This document shows, piece by piece, positions 26,712 to 35,882 of a stretch of DNA of 64,000 bases. A model generated the notes under the pieces. The model was given only the letters and a program-made list of their open reading frames with translations, made no database searches and was not told where the DNA came from. The position numbers and the translations under genes were made by a program. The stretch's first letter is position 1, and the number at the start of each line of letters is the position of its first letter. The DNA is from Moanibacter sp965226025 (GTDB lineage Bacteria > Verrucomicrobiota > Verrucomicrobiia > Opitutales > UBA2987). Location: NCBI GenBank assembly GCA_965226025.1, contig CBDDCD010000003.1, positions 1,116,001-1,180,000 on the forward strand. Reading direction: 5' to 3'.

Positions 26712-27857
26712 TCAGTGCTCCTCGACCACAAGGGAGTTGAACTTCCCCTCATCCCAGTCCGCTCCCCAGCCGGGTAGATCATTGGGGGCGATGTGGCCAT
26801 CCTCGATGAGAGGAGCGTTGGTGAGGCCCCAGAGGGCGCCTTGTTTGCGCAAAGCGTCCCCGGAACCGCCGAAGAATTCGTAGAACTGGGTGTTGTCGAT
26901 GCAACATCCGAGGGTCGCGTGGACCAGACCGGATAGCCCGCCGGTACCGTTGAGTTCGATGGTAGCTCCGTGCATTTCGGCCAGATGGGCCAACTTCAAG
27001 ACATGAGTGGTCCCGGCTCTGGCGTTGCCCCGGAGAAGATCGGTCCCGCCCTGGATGAGCCATTGAGAGGTAATGCCAATATCGTTCATCAGCATCTCTG
27101 TTCCCATTACCGGGATCGTCAGAACATCGCACAATTCCTGGTAGAGGTTGAGCTTGTGTTCGTGCATGGGTTCCTCCAACCAGACAAAGTCCAGATCCTC
27201 CATCACGTGCCCCACCTCGATCGCTTCCCGTAGGTCATAGGAACAGACCGGGTCATTGAGCAGATCGTAATCTGGACCGACGGTCTCCCGCACCTTGGTG
27301 AATATCGGGATATCCGCCTTGCCGCCTTTGTAAGTGTGAAACTTGTAGGCGTTGATCCCCAAAGTTTTCCCCATTTCGATCTGTTCCAGGTACTCTTCGG
27401 TGGTGGCATTTCCGCCGGTAAGGTAGACCGGCAGCCGATCCCGCACGCGTCCCACCAATGCATGCACGGGCAGGTTGGCTGCTTTCCCGAGGATATCCCA
27501 GAGGCAATTGTCGAATGCGCCGAACCATCCCGGCGGTTGGTAAACCCAACGGGTCCCTTTGTGCAGTTTCTGCCAGATCGCCTCGCGGTCGAATGGGCTT
27601 TCACCGATGACTTGATTCTTGATGATCGACAGCTGCGCCGGCGTGACCGCAATTTCGGTTGAAGCGATGCTCTCGATACCTTCGTCCGTGATGACCTTGA
27701 GAAAGGTGGCTCGTGTCTTCTCAGTGCCTTTTAGCTCTGCGCGGCCGTGGGTATATTGAATGCGCCGCAAATTGGGTATTCGCACCAGCTTCCATTCGCT
27801 GACCGGATGTTCGTCGTCGAGTTCAAGGGTAAGCAGTTTGATATCGGTTATTTTCAT
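26712..27857 (-). CDS. Enolase-superfamily (MR/MLE) protein
   Basis: A 381-residue enolase-superfamily protein. The capping domain covers about residues 1-125. In the barrel, YKFHTYKGGKAD carries the Lys/His pair at the end of strand 2. Asp is in LLNDPVCSYD, Glu in VWLEEPMHEH and Glu in VMGTEMLMND. LLRGNARAGTTHVLK replaces the more usual Asp of this loop with Asn. It probably acts on a sugar acid; the group is not close to DgoD. ATG at 27857. No adjacent partner on the same strand. Confidence 0.82.
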   Translation of the reverse strand: MKITDIKLLTLELDDEHPVSEWKLVRIPNLRRIQYTHGRAELKGTEKTRATFLKVITDEGIESIASTEIAVTPAQLSIIKNQVIGESPFDREAIWQKLHKGTRWVYQPPGWFGAFDNCLWDILGKAANLPVHALVGRVRDRLPVYLTGGNATTEEYLEQIEMGKTLGINAYKFHTYKGGKADIPIFTKVRETVGPDYDLLNDPVCSYDLREAIEVGHVMEDLDFVWLEEPMHEHKLNLYQELCDVLTIPVMGTEMLMNDIGITSQWLIQGGTDLLRGNARAGTTHVLKLAHLAEMHGATIELNGTGGLSGLVHATLGCCIDNTQFYEFFGGSGDALRKQGALWGLTNAPLIEDGHIAPNDLPGWGADWDEGKFNSLVVEEH

Positions 27858-28183
27858 TTCGTCGCTTTTTCAATTTTGACAGCAAGTGGAGTCGTTTATC
27901 CCTCTGTATGGCAATAGGAAACTTCGACTGAGCTCAAGGAAAGGAACTTGTCGGCTCATTCGATAGGTTCAGCGCTCGATGTTCGGCCTTCGTTGAAAAG
28001 TTGAAATTTAAAGGGGTAAGATCGTTCGTTCTGCGTAGAGAAACACGCTCTGCCTCGGCGTAGTCCTCTCGGGCGGAGACGGGTGAGCGTTTCTTGCAAA
28101 TTGGCTTCACTGGCCGAATCGTAGAAATCCTTACGGATTCCTCTACGAGGAGGGACTCCTTTCGATGAAGGGTCCGCAGAAGG
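27858..28183. repeat. Gene-free gap with a diverged hairpin repeat
   Basis: CGTAGAGAAACACGC near 28033-28047 and the arm GTAGAAATCC...GGATTCCTCTACG at 28121-28147 are diverged members of the GAAATGCTCACGC hairpin family. No gene or other signal was recognised. Confidence 0.45.
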
Positions 28184-29215
28184 CTAAGGCTTAACAGTCT
28201 CGATATCCAGGATCTCATCGCCGTAAGCAAAAAGCGCGGGAGTACCGCCGGTATGGACAAACACCACTGTTTGGTCTGGGGTCCAACGTCCTTGGCCGAT
28301 GTGTTCAATGAGTGCGCCGAATGTCTTGCCGGTGTAGACGGGATCGAGGAGTAGACCTTCCGTCCGTGCCGCCAGTAGGACCGCGTCGCGGCCTTGGTCC
28401 GTTACAACGCCGTAGGCCACGCCGGCGTAATGCCCGTGGCACTCAAAGTCCGTAGGAGCGAACTCCATGGATAGGTCGAGCATACGAGCCACTTCGTTGG
28501 CCACTTCCGCCAACTGGGCATTGGCCTCGTCATCTTCGCGGGGCATGGGCTTGATGCCGATGACCTCGACGGGCACTCCAAGAGCGCGGGATCCGATCAC
28601 CAGGCCGACATGAGTATGAACACCCGAACAGAGGTAAAATGCGTCGGGGCGGATACCTTGGTCCTGCAGTTGGCTCCATAGCTCGAGGAATCCATCCACG
28701 TAGGCGATGCTGCGTAGGAGATAGCCGTCGCTGCTGGTATTGTAGACGCGATGCCCTTCTGTTTTGAGGCGTTCGATGATGCGTTCTTTTTCCTCGGGAT
28801 CGTCAATGAGATAGACGTCGGCCCCGAAGAGGTGGGTTAGAAGCAGGTTGCCGTTCACGGGTTCGGCATGGGCATCCCGCCGGCCCACCATTACCGCTTT
28901 CTTACCAAGTCGAGCCGCCACCGCCGCGGTCACACGTGATTGATTGGACTGGGATGCCGCTCCGTGGAGCAGGATGTCGTAATTTCCCTCTACCGCGGGT
29001 GCCAATGAATACTCGAATTCGCGGATCTTGTTACCCCCGAAAGCCAATCCGGTTTGGTCTTCGCGCTTAATGAGAATGCGAGGCCCGCCCAACTCGACGC
29101 TCAGGCGCGGGCAGTCTAACAAGGGAGTGGGCAGGTCCGCCAAGGACAGGCGGTTGAAGCGTTCGAGGCGGGCCTGTAGGTCTTCGGCGGTGATGACTGG
29201 TGTGGGATCATGCAC
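28184..29215 (-). CDS. D-cysteine desulfhydrase/ACC deaminase-like PLP enzyme
   Basis: A 343-residue fold-type II PLP enzyme of the D-cysteine desulfhydrase/1-aminocyclopropane-1-carboxylate deaminase family. The PLP Lys is in FGGNKIREFEY (about residue 62), preceded by IKREDQTGL. The phosphate-binding loop is CSGVHTHVG and the C-terminal VHTGGTPALFAYG is typical. It would deaminate a D-amino acid or an alpha,beta-eliminable substrate to a keto acid and ammonia. GTG at 29215 (MHDPTPVITAED) is the likely start. Divergent from the M20 peptidase gene, with a REP locus between. Confidence 0.85.
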   Translation of the reverse strand: MHDPTPVITAEDLQARLERFNRLSLADLPTPLLDCPRLSVELGGPRILIKREDQTGLAFGGNKIREFEYSLAPAVEGNYDILLHGAASQSNQSRVTAAVAARLGKKAVMVGRRDAHAEPVNGNLLLTHLFGADVYLIDDPEEKERIIERLKTEGHRVYNTSSDGYLLRSIAYVDGFLELWSQLQDQGIRPDAFYLCSGVHTHVGLVIGSRALGVPVEVIGIKPMPREDDEANAQLAEVANEVARMLDLSMEFAPTDFECHGHYAGVAYGVVTDQGRDAVLLAARTEGLLLDPVYTGKTFGALIEHIGQGRWTPDQTVVFVHTGGTPALFAYGDEILDIETVKP

Positions 29216-29363
29216 GGGTGATTCTTTTGGGTATGGGGTAGGGTGAGTGAGAAATCTCGATTGGTCGAGGGGGATCTGCTGCTAGTCCTGAGCCTCTCGG
29301 CCACGAGCTCGGGGCGGAATGGCAACGTCGAAGGGCCCGAAGGGCTTCGCTCCTCCGAATTAC

Positions 29364-29434
29364 GGAGTCTTTCGTGGAGCAGATTTGTAATCTGCTCAGC
29401 GCGCGGAAAGAAGACGGCAGATTGAAAATCTGCC
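29364..29434. repeat. Composite REP-like unit (locus c)
   Basis: Hairpins GAGCAGATT-TGT-AATCTGCTC (29377-29397) and GGCAGATT-GAA-AATCTGCC (29416-29434) are present. ACGGAGTCTTTCGTGG lies before the first and CCACCGGCTTCGCCGCTCCGG after the second. The rest of the gap 29216-29591 has no gene. Confidence 0.8.
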
Positions 29435-29591
29435 CCACCGGCTTCGCCGCTCCGGATCAAAAAGTGCTTGGTGGATAGGATCCCTGATTTGCCGAGCCTA
29501 TCAGAGCACGCGGCGAATCGAGGGTTATAGACTCGGTCGGCCTGTCCTGAGTTGCATCGAAGGGATGTCCCGGTAGAAACTACCAAATCAG

Positions 29592-30944
29592 ATGGACACG
29601 ATTGACTGGAACGCAGTTCGCCACGAGGTCACAGGACTCCTCCAAGATCTCATTCGGCTGGACACGACGAATCCGCCGGGGAATGAGATTCAGTGTGCAA
29701 ACTACATCGCCGGAGTCCTACGCCGCGAAGGAATTGAACCGATTCTAACGGAGTCCGATCCCGGACGCGGTAATTTGACGGCGCGCCTGTCGGGTGGCGA
29801 TAAACCGACTCTCATGCTCCTGGGTCACACCGACGTGGTTGCCGCCGAACCCGACAAGTGGACCCATCCTCCATTCAGTGGCGAGCTCGTGGATGGGGTG
29901 GTTTGGGGTCGAGGGGCCTTGGACATGAAAAACATGGTGGCGGCTGAGCTGATGGTATTTTTGCTGTTGCTGCGGCAGAATCTATCCTTGGATCGTGATG
30001 TAATCTATGCGGCCACCGCGGATGAAGAGGCGGGCAAAGGCAACCATGGAATCGGCTGGCTGATCGACCATCACCCCCAACAGGTTGATGCCAATTTCGT
30101 GCTGACCGAGGGTGGGGGAGGTGAAAAGAGGGTCGGGGACGCGAGATTTTTCACTATTCAAACCGGCCAGAAGGGCATTTTCCGCTTCCGGCTGCGCGCG
30201 CGAGGCCGGCCCGGGCACGGATCCCTGCCCCATGACGAGAACGCAGTGGTAGGACTGTCGAGAGCAGTGGCGGCGCTCGGTGAGGCCACCTTGCCGATCC
30301 ATCCATCGGCAACTTTGAAAGCCTATATCGAAGGTATCGCGGCGCACCAGGATTCGGTGACGGCAGGCAAGCTGAGGGCGATTCTGGATCCTGCCGGGAG
30401 CGATGACGCGCTCTCCCAAGCGCCGCTCCCCGCCACCGAGATCGCCTCATTGAAGTCGCTTTTGCGCAACACGGTTTCTCCGACCATGCTCGACGCGGGA
30501 AGCAAGATCAATGTGATCCCCGGCGAGGCGGTTGCGTGGGTCGATGGCCGGCTAGCCCCGGGACAGACGGACCAGAGTTTCCTGGATGAAATTCGCCCGC
30601 TCCTTGGCGATCGGGTCAAGGTTGAGGTCGACCAGTACTCTTCGCCTATCGAGGCAGCAATCGGATCCCCTCTTTATGAGACGATCGTGTCGGTCATGGC
30701 GGAGCATGAGCCGGAGGCGAAGATCATCCCAGCACTGATGACCGGCGGAACCGACGCAAAGCACATTCTTCCACGGAGACCGGAAACCGAGGTCCTGGGC
30801 TTCATGCCGTTGAGGCAGATCCCTGGCGATGAGAAGGAAGCGAATCTGATTCACGGCCACGACGAACGTGTCTCAGTGGAGAATCTCCTGTTCGCAACGC
30901 GTGTGCTGTTTGATATTGTCATAAGATTCTGCGGAGTGGATTAG
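29592..30944 (+). CDS. M20 family metallopeptidase
   Basis: A 450-residue M20/ArgE/DapE/ACY1 amidohydrolase with two zinc ions. LLGHTDVVAAEPDKW gives the first His/Asp, GRGALDMKNM the bridging Asp, YAATADEEAGKG the catalytic and metal Glu, and HGHDERVSVENL near the C-terminus the last His. The dimerisation domain (FRLRARGRPGHGSLPHD) interrupts the catalytic domain at about residues 200-330. It cleaves an N-acyl amino acid or dipeptide; the exact substrate is unknown. ATG at 29592. There is no signal peptide, so it is cytosolic. Confidence 0.88.
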   Translation: MDTIDWNAVRHEVTGLLQDLIRLDTTNPPGNEIQCANYIAGVLRREGIEPILTESDPGRGNLTARLSGGDKPTLMLLGHTDVVAAEPDKWTHPPFSGELVDGVVWGRGALDMKNMVAAELMVFLLLLRQNLSLDRDVIYAATADEEAGKGNHGIGWLIDHHPQQVDANFVLTEGGGGEKRVGDARFFTIQTGQKGIFRFRLRARGRPGHGSLPHDENAVVGLSRAVAALGEATLPIHPSATLKAYIEGIAAHQDSVTAGKLRAILDPAGSDDALSQAPLPATEIASLKSLLRNTVSPTMLDAGSKINVIPGEAVAWVDGRLAPGQTDQSFLDEIRPLLGDRVKVEVDQYSSPIEAAIGSPLYETIVSVMAEHEPEAKIIPALMTGGTDAKHILPRRPETEVLGFMPLRQIPGDEKEANLIHGHDERVSVENLLFATRVLFDIVIRFCGVD

Positions 30945-31191
30945 ACGAGCCAGGATGTTTGCAATATCTATCGGCCGCGCCGGAACGGCCCGGTCGTCGG
31001 ATTTTTGGGGAACTGCAAGAGCACAAGAGCGAGGACGATTTCCGCGAGTTGGGCGATCCAAACGATAGAAGCCGATGCCGGGAAACCCGTACCAGAGTGG
31101 CTGAACGGAATAACTAATCATGGGGCAAGTTGTGGGCCATCAGCCTCGGCGAAGCTCCGATAAGACGTACGGTGTTTTGATTCTCGGGACA

Positions 31192-31551
31192 TTAGGTGAT
31201 GATATTGATGGCCTTGTGTAGGTTGAAGGTGAAATGATCACAGAGGGCAGGGGTGGATTCGAAGCCCATGGTAGATTTGAGGCTAAGAACCAGTTGCCTG
31301 CAAGCAGCCAGGATTCTGGCTGCGTTATGGTTACGGATCATACATCGATCTTCATCGAAGAAGCGATCTCTGGGGTAGTGGTTTTTGTTTTCGATGGCCC
31401 AGTGGTTGCGGATTTTCGATAGGAACTGAGGAGGGCTCAAGTCGGTGGGATCGCGGCTGCTGACATAGTAGGAGCGTTCCGAGGAAGGTTTCGCTTTGTT
31501 AGGATAATGGAAGGTGCGTTGGACAGAGGCGAACTGACGAGCATGAGGCAA
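31192..31551 (-). CDS. IS-A transposase frame B: C-terminal catalytic Glu region
   Basis: Same as the C-terminal frame of copy 2, with HWAIENKNHYPRD carrying the catalytic Glu. It lies in the -1 frame relative to frame A and is open back into the overlap with it. It is probably expressed as a fusion. Confidence 0.85.
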   Translation of the reverse strand: MPHARQFASVQRTFHYPNKAKPSSERSYYVSSRDPTDLSPPQFLSKIRNHWAIENKNHYPRDRFFDEDRCMIRNHNAARILAACRQLVLSLKSTMGFESTPALCDHFTFNLHKAINIIT

Positions 31552-31619
31552 GCCAAGGGAGGGAGCGCTTAGAGGATGGGTTGCTATTTGACGAATCTCC
31601 AGGCGGCCATGGTCCTTAT

Positions 31620-33035
31620 CTACGGTTTGGTAGACAAAAAGGGGGAGGGGCCGAAAAGATTCTTTGCGTCTTGATGCATGGTGGGTTGGTTGTCTTTGAT
31701 CTGGATGATATAGTCAGCACCGAGTTCTTCGACCACGATGTGGGCCGTTTCTTTTTGGTTATGCATGGCGTCGAAGGTGAAGGTGGATCCGTCCATGGCC
31801 GGCATCTTGCGCAGGAGAGTTTGGGCGGCGGTGATCTCGTTGGATTTGTCGGCGGTAGCGACTTGGGCAATCGTTTGAGCGCTTTGATGATCGACCGCGG
31901 CCACCAGGTGCAAGGCCTTGGCCGGTTCTTTGTCAGTGCCTTTGAGAGTCTTACCGTCAACCGCAATATCGCGGGGCAAACGGCCCTCGGGCGAGGCTAT
32001 GAATTGGGTGAGGATTTGATCGAAAAGCTCGGCCTCGACGTTTTGCAACACCCGGTAGAAGACATCATAGCAGGGGGCCTGAAAACGGCTTGTTTTGGGG
32101 TTTTTCCAGGAGCGTAAGGCGCGCAGTTGGGCTTGATTGAGGTGATGGGCCAGGCGCACGATCTCCTTGAGGTTGTGTTTGCCGCAGAGGGTGCCGAGCA
32201 CAATCATACTCAAGACCGTGGCGAGTCGATAGCGACGGCCCGCTTTTCGACGGAAGTCTTCGATCTGGTGGAAGCGTTCCCGGAGGCTTGTCATCTGTTC
32301 CACTTTGAGGCAGACCGCATGGGAGTTGTCGTTGGCATTGAGGGCCTCACGGTGTGCCTTGGGCAAGGGCCCTGGCGAGCGCAGCAGTTGCAGAGCATCA
32401 GCCCGCAGGGGTTTGACCCAGATCTGCTTGGGGCGCTCATGGCGTTCATAGAAATCTTCCCGCTGTCGACCATATCCCGCGCTCAAGCCCAAAGGAGTCC
32501 ACCCGCTCGCCTTGTAGCAAGTGCCTCGGTGGATCTGTGGGTCCACGAAAGTTTCCGCTACCAAGGGGCGATAGGCAAAGGCCTGCTCCCAGTGATCGGC
32601 CAAGACTCTCAGGCACATCGCCAACGTCTTGGAGGCCAGATTGGCCAGCTTGAGCCCGGGCAGAATGAGAAAACGCCGGTTCTGCACCACCAGTTTCAAG
32701 CGCGCATGCCGTCGCGCCCCATCCCAGCCGATCCAGCCGTCTCGATCCTTCAGCCGGTAGCTAGCCGCTCCCCACAGCAAAAGACACACCCATTGCCCGT
32801 CGATCAAAGCCACATAGCGCAGGGTCTCTCCCGCGCTCCCCGCACTGTGCAAATAATGATGTTGGATCAAAAGATCATTGAATCGCTCCTGCTCTTCGGG
32901 CAAGATCAGACGCAGAGTTAGACGATCTATCGAAGGAGTCAGATGGTAAGATTTTTTGTCTTTCATACCATCTTGGCATGACTGATTCCCTCGGGTTTGT
33001 CTAGCTCTTTTTTTATCTTTTTGCCTATCAGCCAC
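31620..33035 (-). CDS. IS-A transposase frame A: DUF4338 plus DDE core
   Basis: Identical at protein level to the copy starting at 20294: GTG start at 33035, DUF4338 domain about 45-235, ISAs1-like DDE core about 265-471. It ends at the same stop before the catalytic Glu, so the interrupted arrangement is shared by all three copies and predates their spread. Confidence 0.9.
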   Translation of the reverse strand: MADRQKDKKRARQTRGNQSCQDGMKDKKSYHLTPSIDRLTLRLILPEEQERFNDLLIQHHYLHSAGSAGETLRYVALIDGQWVCLLLWGAASYRLKDRDGWIGWDGARRHARLKLVVQNRRFLILPGLKLANLASKTLAMCLRVLADHWEQAFAYRPLVAETFVDPQIHRGTCYKASGWTPLGLSAGYGRQREDFYERHERPKQIWVKPLRADALQLLRSPGPLPKAHREALNANDNSHAVCLKVEQMTSLRERFHQIEDFRRKAGRRYRLATVLSMIVLGTLCGKHNLKEIVRLAHHLNQAQLRALRSWKNPKTSRFQAPCYDVFYRVLQNVEAELFDQILTQFIASPEGRLPRDIAVDGKTLKGTDKEPAKALHLVAAVDHQSAQTIAQVATADKSNEITAAQTLLRKMPAMDGSTFTFDAMHNQKETAHIVVEELGADYIIQIKDNQPTMHQDAKNLFGPSPFLSTKP

Positions 33036-33164
33036 TTCCTCCCCAGAAAACTTTCACCCTGCGATAAGACGGGACCCTCCATTTCTAAGGTTGTTTTCCA
33101 CTGAGACTCCTGAAATTCTATGGTGCGATAGACCTCATGTTCATCAAATTTCCAAGGTAGCACG

Positions 33165-34127
33165 ATGTCCTCTCAAACGGGAAAAGGAAATCAGGAGAAA
33201 GTGATTCGAGGAGCCGTCCCGGTTCTGTCCATGCCGTTTGATTCGAATGGAGCGGTGGATGTGGACAGCCTGATCCGGGAGATTGATTTCTGCTTGGAAG
33301 CGGGCTCGCAAGCGATCGCTTTCGGTATGGGCAGCGAAAGCAACTTTCTCACCGATGAGGAGAGGAAGACGGTGTGGAGTGCTGCGTCTCGGCACCTGAA
33401 CGGTCAGCTGCCTCTGGTGGTGGCAACGGCGCATCCGAGTCACGAAGGGGTGATAGCACTGACCCAGCTGGCACGTGATTGCGGGGCCGATTGCGTGATG
33501 GTCAACCCGGAGTTAAAGACCGGTGAGAGTCTGGTTCGGTTATTCCGGGACCTGTCCAGCCGGGTGGATTTGTCCATTATGCTGCAGGATGCGGGTGGGA
33601 ACGCGCCGGTTGACATACTTCTGAAGGCGGTGCGAGAGGCGCCGATGGTGACGTGCATGAAAATCGAATGCCCGGGAACACCCAACAAAATGGGTCTGGT
33701 GATCGAAGCCCTCCGCGAAATCGGACTGAAAGAAGGAGGAGAGAGGAAGGTGGACATCCTGGGAGGTGGAAACGGTAATCTTTTACTGGAAGAGTTGGGC
33801 CGTGGATCCGTGGGAACGCTACCCTACACCGCCATTATCGATGCTTTCCGATCGGTGTGCGATCTCTATGCATCCGGGGATGAGCAGGGCGCATGGGAGA
33901 TCTACCTGCAAAGGATTCTTCCGCTTAGTCGGCTGGCGGCAGCGGGCGGACCTGCAGGGGGTGATCTATGGATGCACAAAACGATCTTCGAGCGTGCCGG
34001 AATCCTGCGTACGAATTACTGCAGGATTGAGGCCAAGCCCCAGCCGGCTTGGGTATTGGAGAAGGTGTGGGAGCATCTGGAGAGAGCGGATCTCTGTATC
34101 AGCAAGCGGTTGGCTCGAAAATCTTAA
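33165..34127 (+). CDS. Dihydrodipicolinate synthase/N-acetylneuraminate lyase family protein
   Basis: A 320-residue class I aldolase-fold protein. VPVLSMPFDSNGAVD is the N-terminal family signature. GMGSESNFLTDEER corresponds to the GTTGE substrate loop. The Schiff-base Lys is in VTCMKIECPG (about residue 165). The usual catalytic Tyr (YN.P) is replaced by MLQDAGG near residue 138, so this is a divergent subgroup rather than a lysine-biosynthesis enzyme. Cleavage or condensation of a 2-keto acid with pyruvate chemistry is expected. ATG at 33165 with an AAGG upstream. It stands alone downstream of IS-A copy 3. Confidence 0.83.
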   Translation: MSSQTGKGNQEKVIRGAVPVLSMPFDSNGAVDVDSLIREIDFCLEAGSQAIAFGMGSESNFLTDEERKTVWSAASRHLNGQLPLVVATAHPSHEGVIALTQLARDCGADCVMVNPELKTGESLVRLFRDLSSRVDLSIMLQDAGGNAPVDILLKAVREAPMVTCMKIECPGTPNKMGLVIEALREIGLKEGGERKVDILGGGNGNLLLEELGRGSVGTLPYTAIIDAFRSVCDLYASGDEQGAWEIYLQRILPLSRLAAAGGPAGGDLWMHKTIFERAGILRTNYCRIEAKPQPAWVLEKVWEHLERADLCISKRLARKS

Positions 34128-34173
34128 GAAGCCGTTTTCGTCCTCGTTCTCCTCCTCGGAGATTCGCGAAGAT

Positions 34174-34238
34174 CGAAATGCTCACGCATTCCGCTACTTA
34201 CTGAGGTCGTGCATGTAGCGGAATGCGTAAGCATTTCG
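34174..34238. repeat. Hairpin repeat, GAAATGCTCACGC family
   Basis: CGAAATGCTCACGCATTCCG... (34174-34197) is inverted at 34215-34238. It lies between two convergent genes (stops at 34127 and 34262), so it may be a shared terminator. Confidence 0.8.
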
Positions 34239-34261
34239 TCTTCTGCCCGAGAGAAAACAGG

Positions 34262-35533
34262 CTAGATCCCTAGGCTCTCGTTGATCTCTTCCTGGTAGGC
34301 ATTGGTTCGGTCCTCGAGGACGTCGTCAACCGTCACGACTCCTTCCGCGCACTGGGATTCCATGAGGCTGTAGGAGAGAGCCACGGAGCGCGCGCCCTGC
34401 TCGATGTCGACCTCGGGTGGACGACCTTCGACGATGCAGGATCCTAGTTCGTGGTATTCGATGGCGATGAGTTTGCGATCGGTCTCGGTAAAAGGGTTAT
34501 CGTATCGATAGAGTCGGGGACCGCCAAAAAGAGTTGCCGTGACTTCATCGAGGTGAAAATTCGGGACCAGGTCGAGCAGGGCCTGACCCTCGATAGGGGG
34601 ATCCCTGTCGAGAGTGATCCGCATTTCCCGCCCGCTGCGGTCTCCGGGAAGATCCATGGAGCCGAGGCTGCCGTAGATGGCCCGTTTCCAGAGAACTTCG
34701 CCGTGGGCTGCGTGGTCTTCGATGGTTTGGGCGACTGCCCCGTTTCGAAAGAGAATAGTACCGTAGGCGGCGTCTTCGGCGGTGGCTTCAAATTTTGCCG
34801 GCATCTCTTTCTGCCAGCGTTCGTAGACCCCTCCGGCGGCGCTGGTGCTGGTCTCTTTTCCACCGGCCACCGGATTCTGGCGGATCCCTTCGTGGAGGCG
34901 CGTTTGCGCGAAAACTGTGACTGCTTCACCGAGCAGATACTCCATCATGTCGGCAAAGTGCACACCCACATCGAGAAGCACGCCGCTGGAGTGCTTCTGG
35001 TGGCGCCAGACGGAGATGAGCATTCGATCGGCTCCGCCAAGGGTGTGGTGAATCATCAAGCGGGGCTCTCCGATGACGTCGGCCTCGAGTAGCGCCTTGG
35101 CCAGTCGATTGATGGGGTCGCGCCGAAAGTTCTCGGCCACTGAGAAAACGCACGCGGATTGTCGGGCTGCGTCCCGCATCAGTTTGCAGGCTCGGCTGGT
35201 AAGGCCGGCCGGTTTTTCGCACATGACGTGCCACTCTCGTTTGAGCGCATCGATGGAAACGGTATGATGAGCGGCGGGGAGCGTGCAGACGTCGACGGCT
35301 TGGATCTCGCCGGAGGAGGCGAGTTCCTCCAGATCCGCCACCGCACGTGGTCGCCGCCCCAAGAGATCTTCTGCCTGCTCGGCCAGAGAGCCGGCGTTAT
35401 CGAGGTTGGGATCGCAGGCACCGACCAATTCGAACGGGGACAGCCCGGCGCGGTGCAACTCGGCGAGACCGTAGAGATGGCGATGGCCCATCCCGCCGCA
35501 TCCGATGATGGCGAGGGGTAGTTTTTCGATCAT
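34262..35533 (-). CDS. Gfo/Idh/MocA family oxidoreductase
   Basis: A 423-residue member, longer than usual because of an extended C-terminal domain. The Rossmann motif LAIIGCGGMGHRH is at residues 6-18. HVMCEKPAGLTS carries the Lys motif near 105. LLDVGVHFADMMEYLLG holds the Asp/His pair near 200. ATG at 35533 is chosen; the frame upstream reads through unrelated sequence. It probably oxidises a sugar or inositol-like substrate. It lies just downstream of the toxin gene on the same strand (44 bp gap), but this looks coincidental. Confidence 0.87.
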   Translation of the reverse strand: MIEKLPLAIIGCGGMGHRHLYGLAELHRAGLSPFELVGACDPNLDNAGSLAEQAEDLLGRRPRAVADLEELASSGEIQAVDVCTLPAAHHTVSIDALKREWHVMCEKPAGLTSRACKLMRDAARQSACVFSVAENFRRDPINRLAKALLEADVIGEPRLMIHHTLGGADRMLISVWRHQKHSSGVLLDVGVHFADMMEYLLGEAVTVFAQTRLHEGIRQNPVAGGKETSTSAAGGVYERWQKEMPAKFEATAEDAAYGTILFRNGAVAQTIEDHAAHGEVLWKRAIYGSLGSMDLPGDRSGREMRITLDRDPPIEGQALLDLVPNFHLDEVTATLFGGPRLYRYDNPFTETDRKLIAIEYHELGSCIVEGRPPEVDIEQGARSVALSYSLMESQCAEGVVTVDDVLEDRTNAYQEEINESLGI

Positions 35534-35576
35534 TGCAGGTTTCTCGTCCTCAGCATGATTTGTAGTCTGATATCCG

Positions 35577-35876
35577 CTAACGCCTTCGAATTCCAAATGA
35601 AGGGTGCCGCCGGTGATGCCGTACTACCAAAACTCTGATATCGTCTCCGATCTCCCGGAAAAGGAAATGGTACGGAAATCGCCTTAGATTGGCCCGCCTA
35701 AGAGACGGTTCGACAGAGCGAAATTGCTCAGGATGAGCTTCGGCGTCTTCGATTCTTCGATTCAGATCTTCGTAGAAAGCATTAGCCAACTTCGAACCAG
35801 ATTCGGTTTCGTAGTGTTCAAGAATCTGCGAGACATCTCGCTGAACAGCCTTGTTAAAGAAGACAGCCACGGACAT
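35577..35876 (-). CDS. ParE/RelE-superfamily toxin
   Basis: A 99-residue basic protein with the ParE/RelE toxin pattern: MSVAVFFNKAVQRDVSQILEHYE at the N-terminus in pieces, the central LRRANLRRFPYHFLFRE and the C-terminal IRVLVVRHHRRHPSFG. It would either poison gyrase (ParE type) or cleave mRNA (RelE type); the RelE catalytic set is not clear, so ParE-like is preferred. Its ATG at 35876 lies 6 bp downstream of the stop of the putative antitoxin gene, forming a compact antitoxin-toxin operon. Confidence 0.82.
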   Translation of the reverse strand: MSVAVFFNKAVQRDVSQILEHYETESGSKLANAFYEDLNRRIEDAEAHPEQFRSVEPSLRRANLRRFPYHFLFREIGDDIRVLVVRHHRRHPSFGIRRR

Positions 35877-35882
35877 TTGGGC

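Larger units (their letters stand above)
31168..33061 (-). mobile_element. IS-A copy 3, intact
   Basis: An 1894-bp copy in minus orientation flanked by the exact 10-bp duplication CGATAAGACG (31158-31167 and 33062-33071). It differs from copy 2 by very few bases (for example A at about 31632 where copies 1 and 2 have G in this orientation). It is inserted between the M20 peptidase and the DHDPS-family gene without breaking a recognisable gene. Confidence 0.95.
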
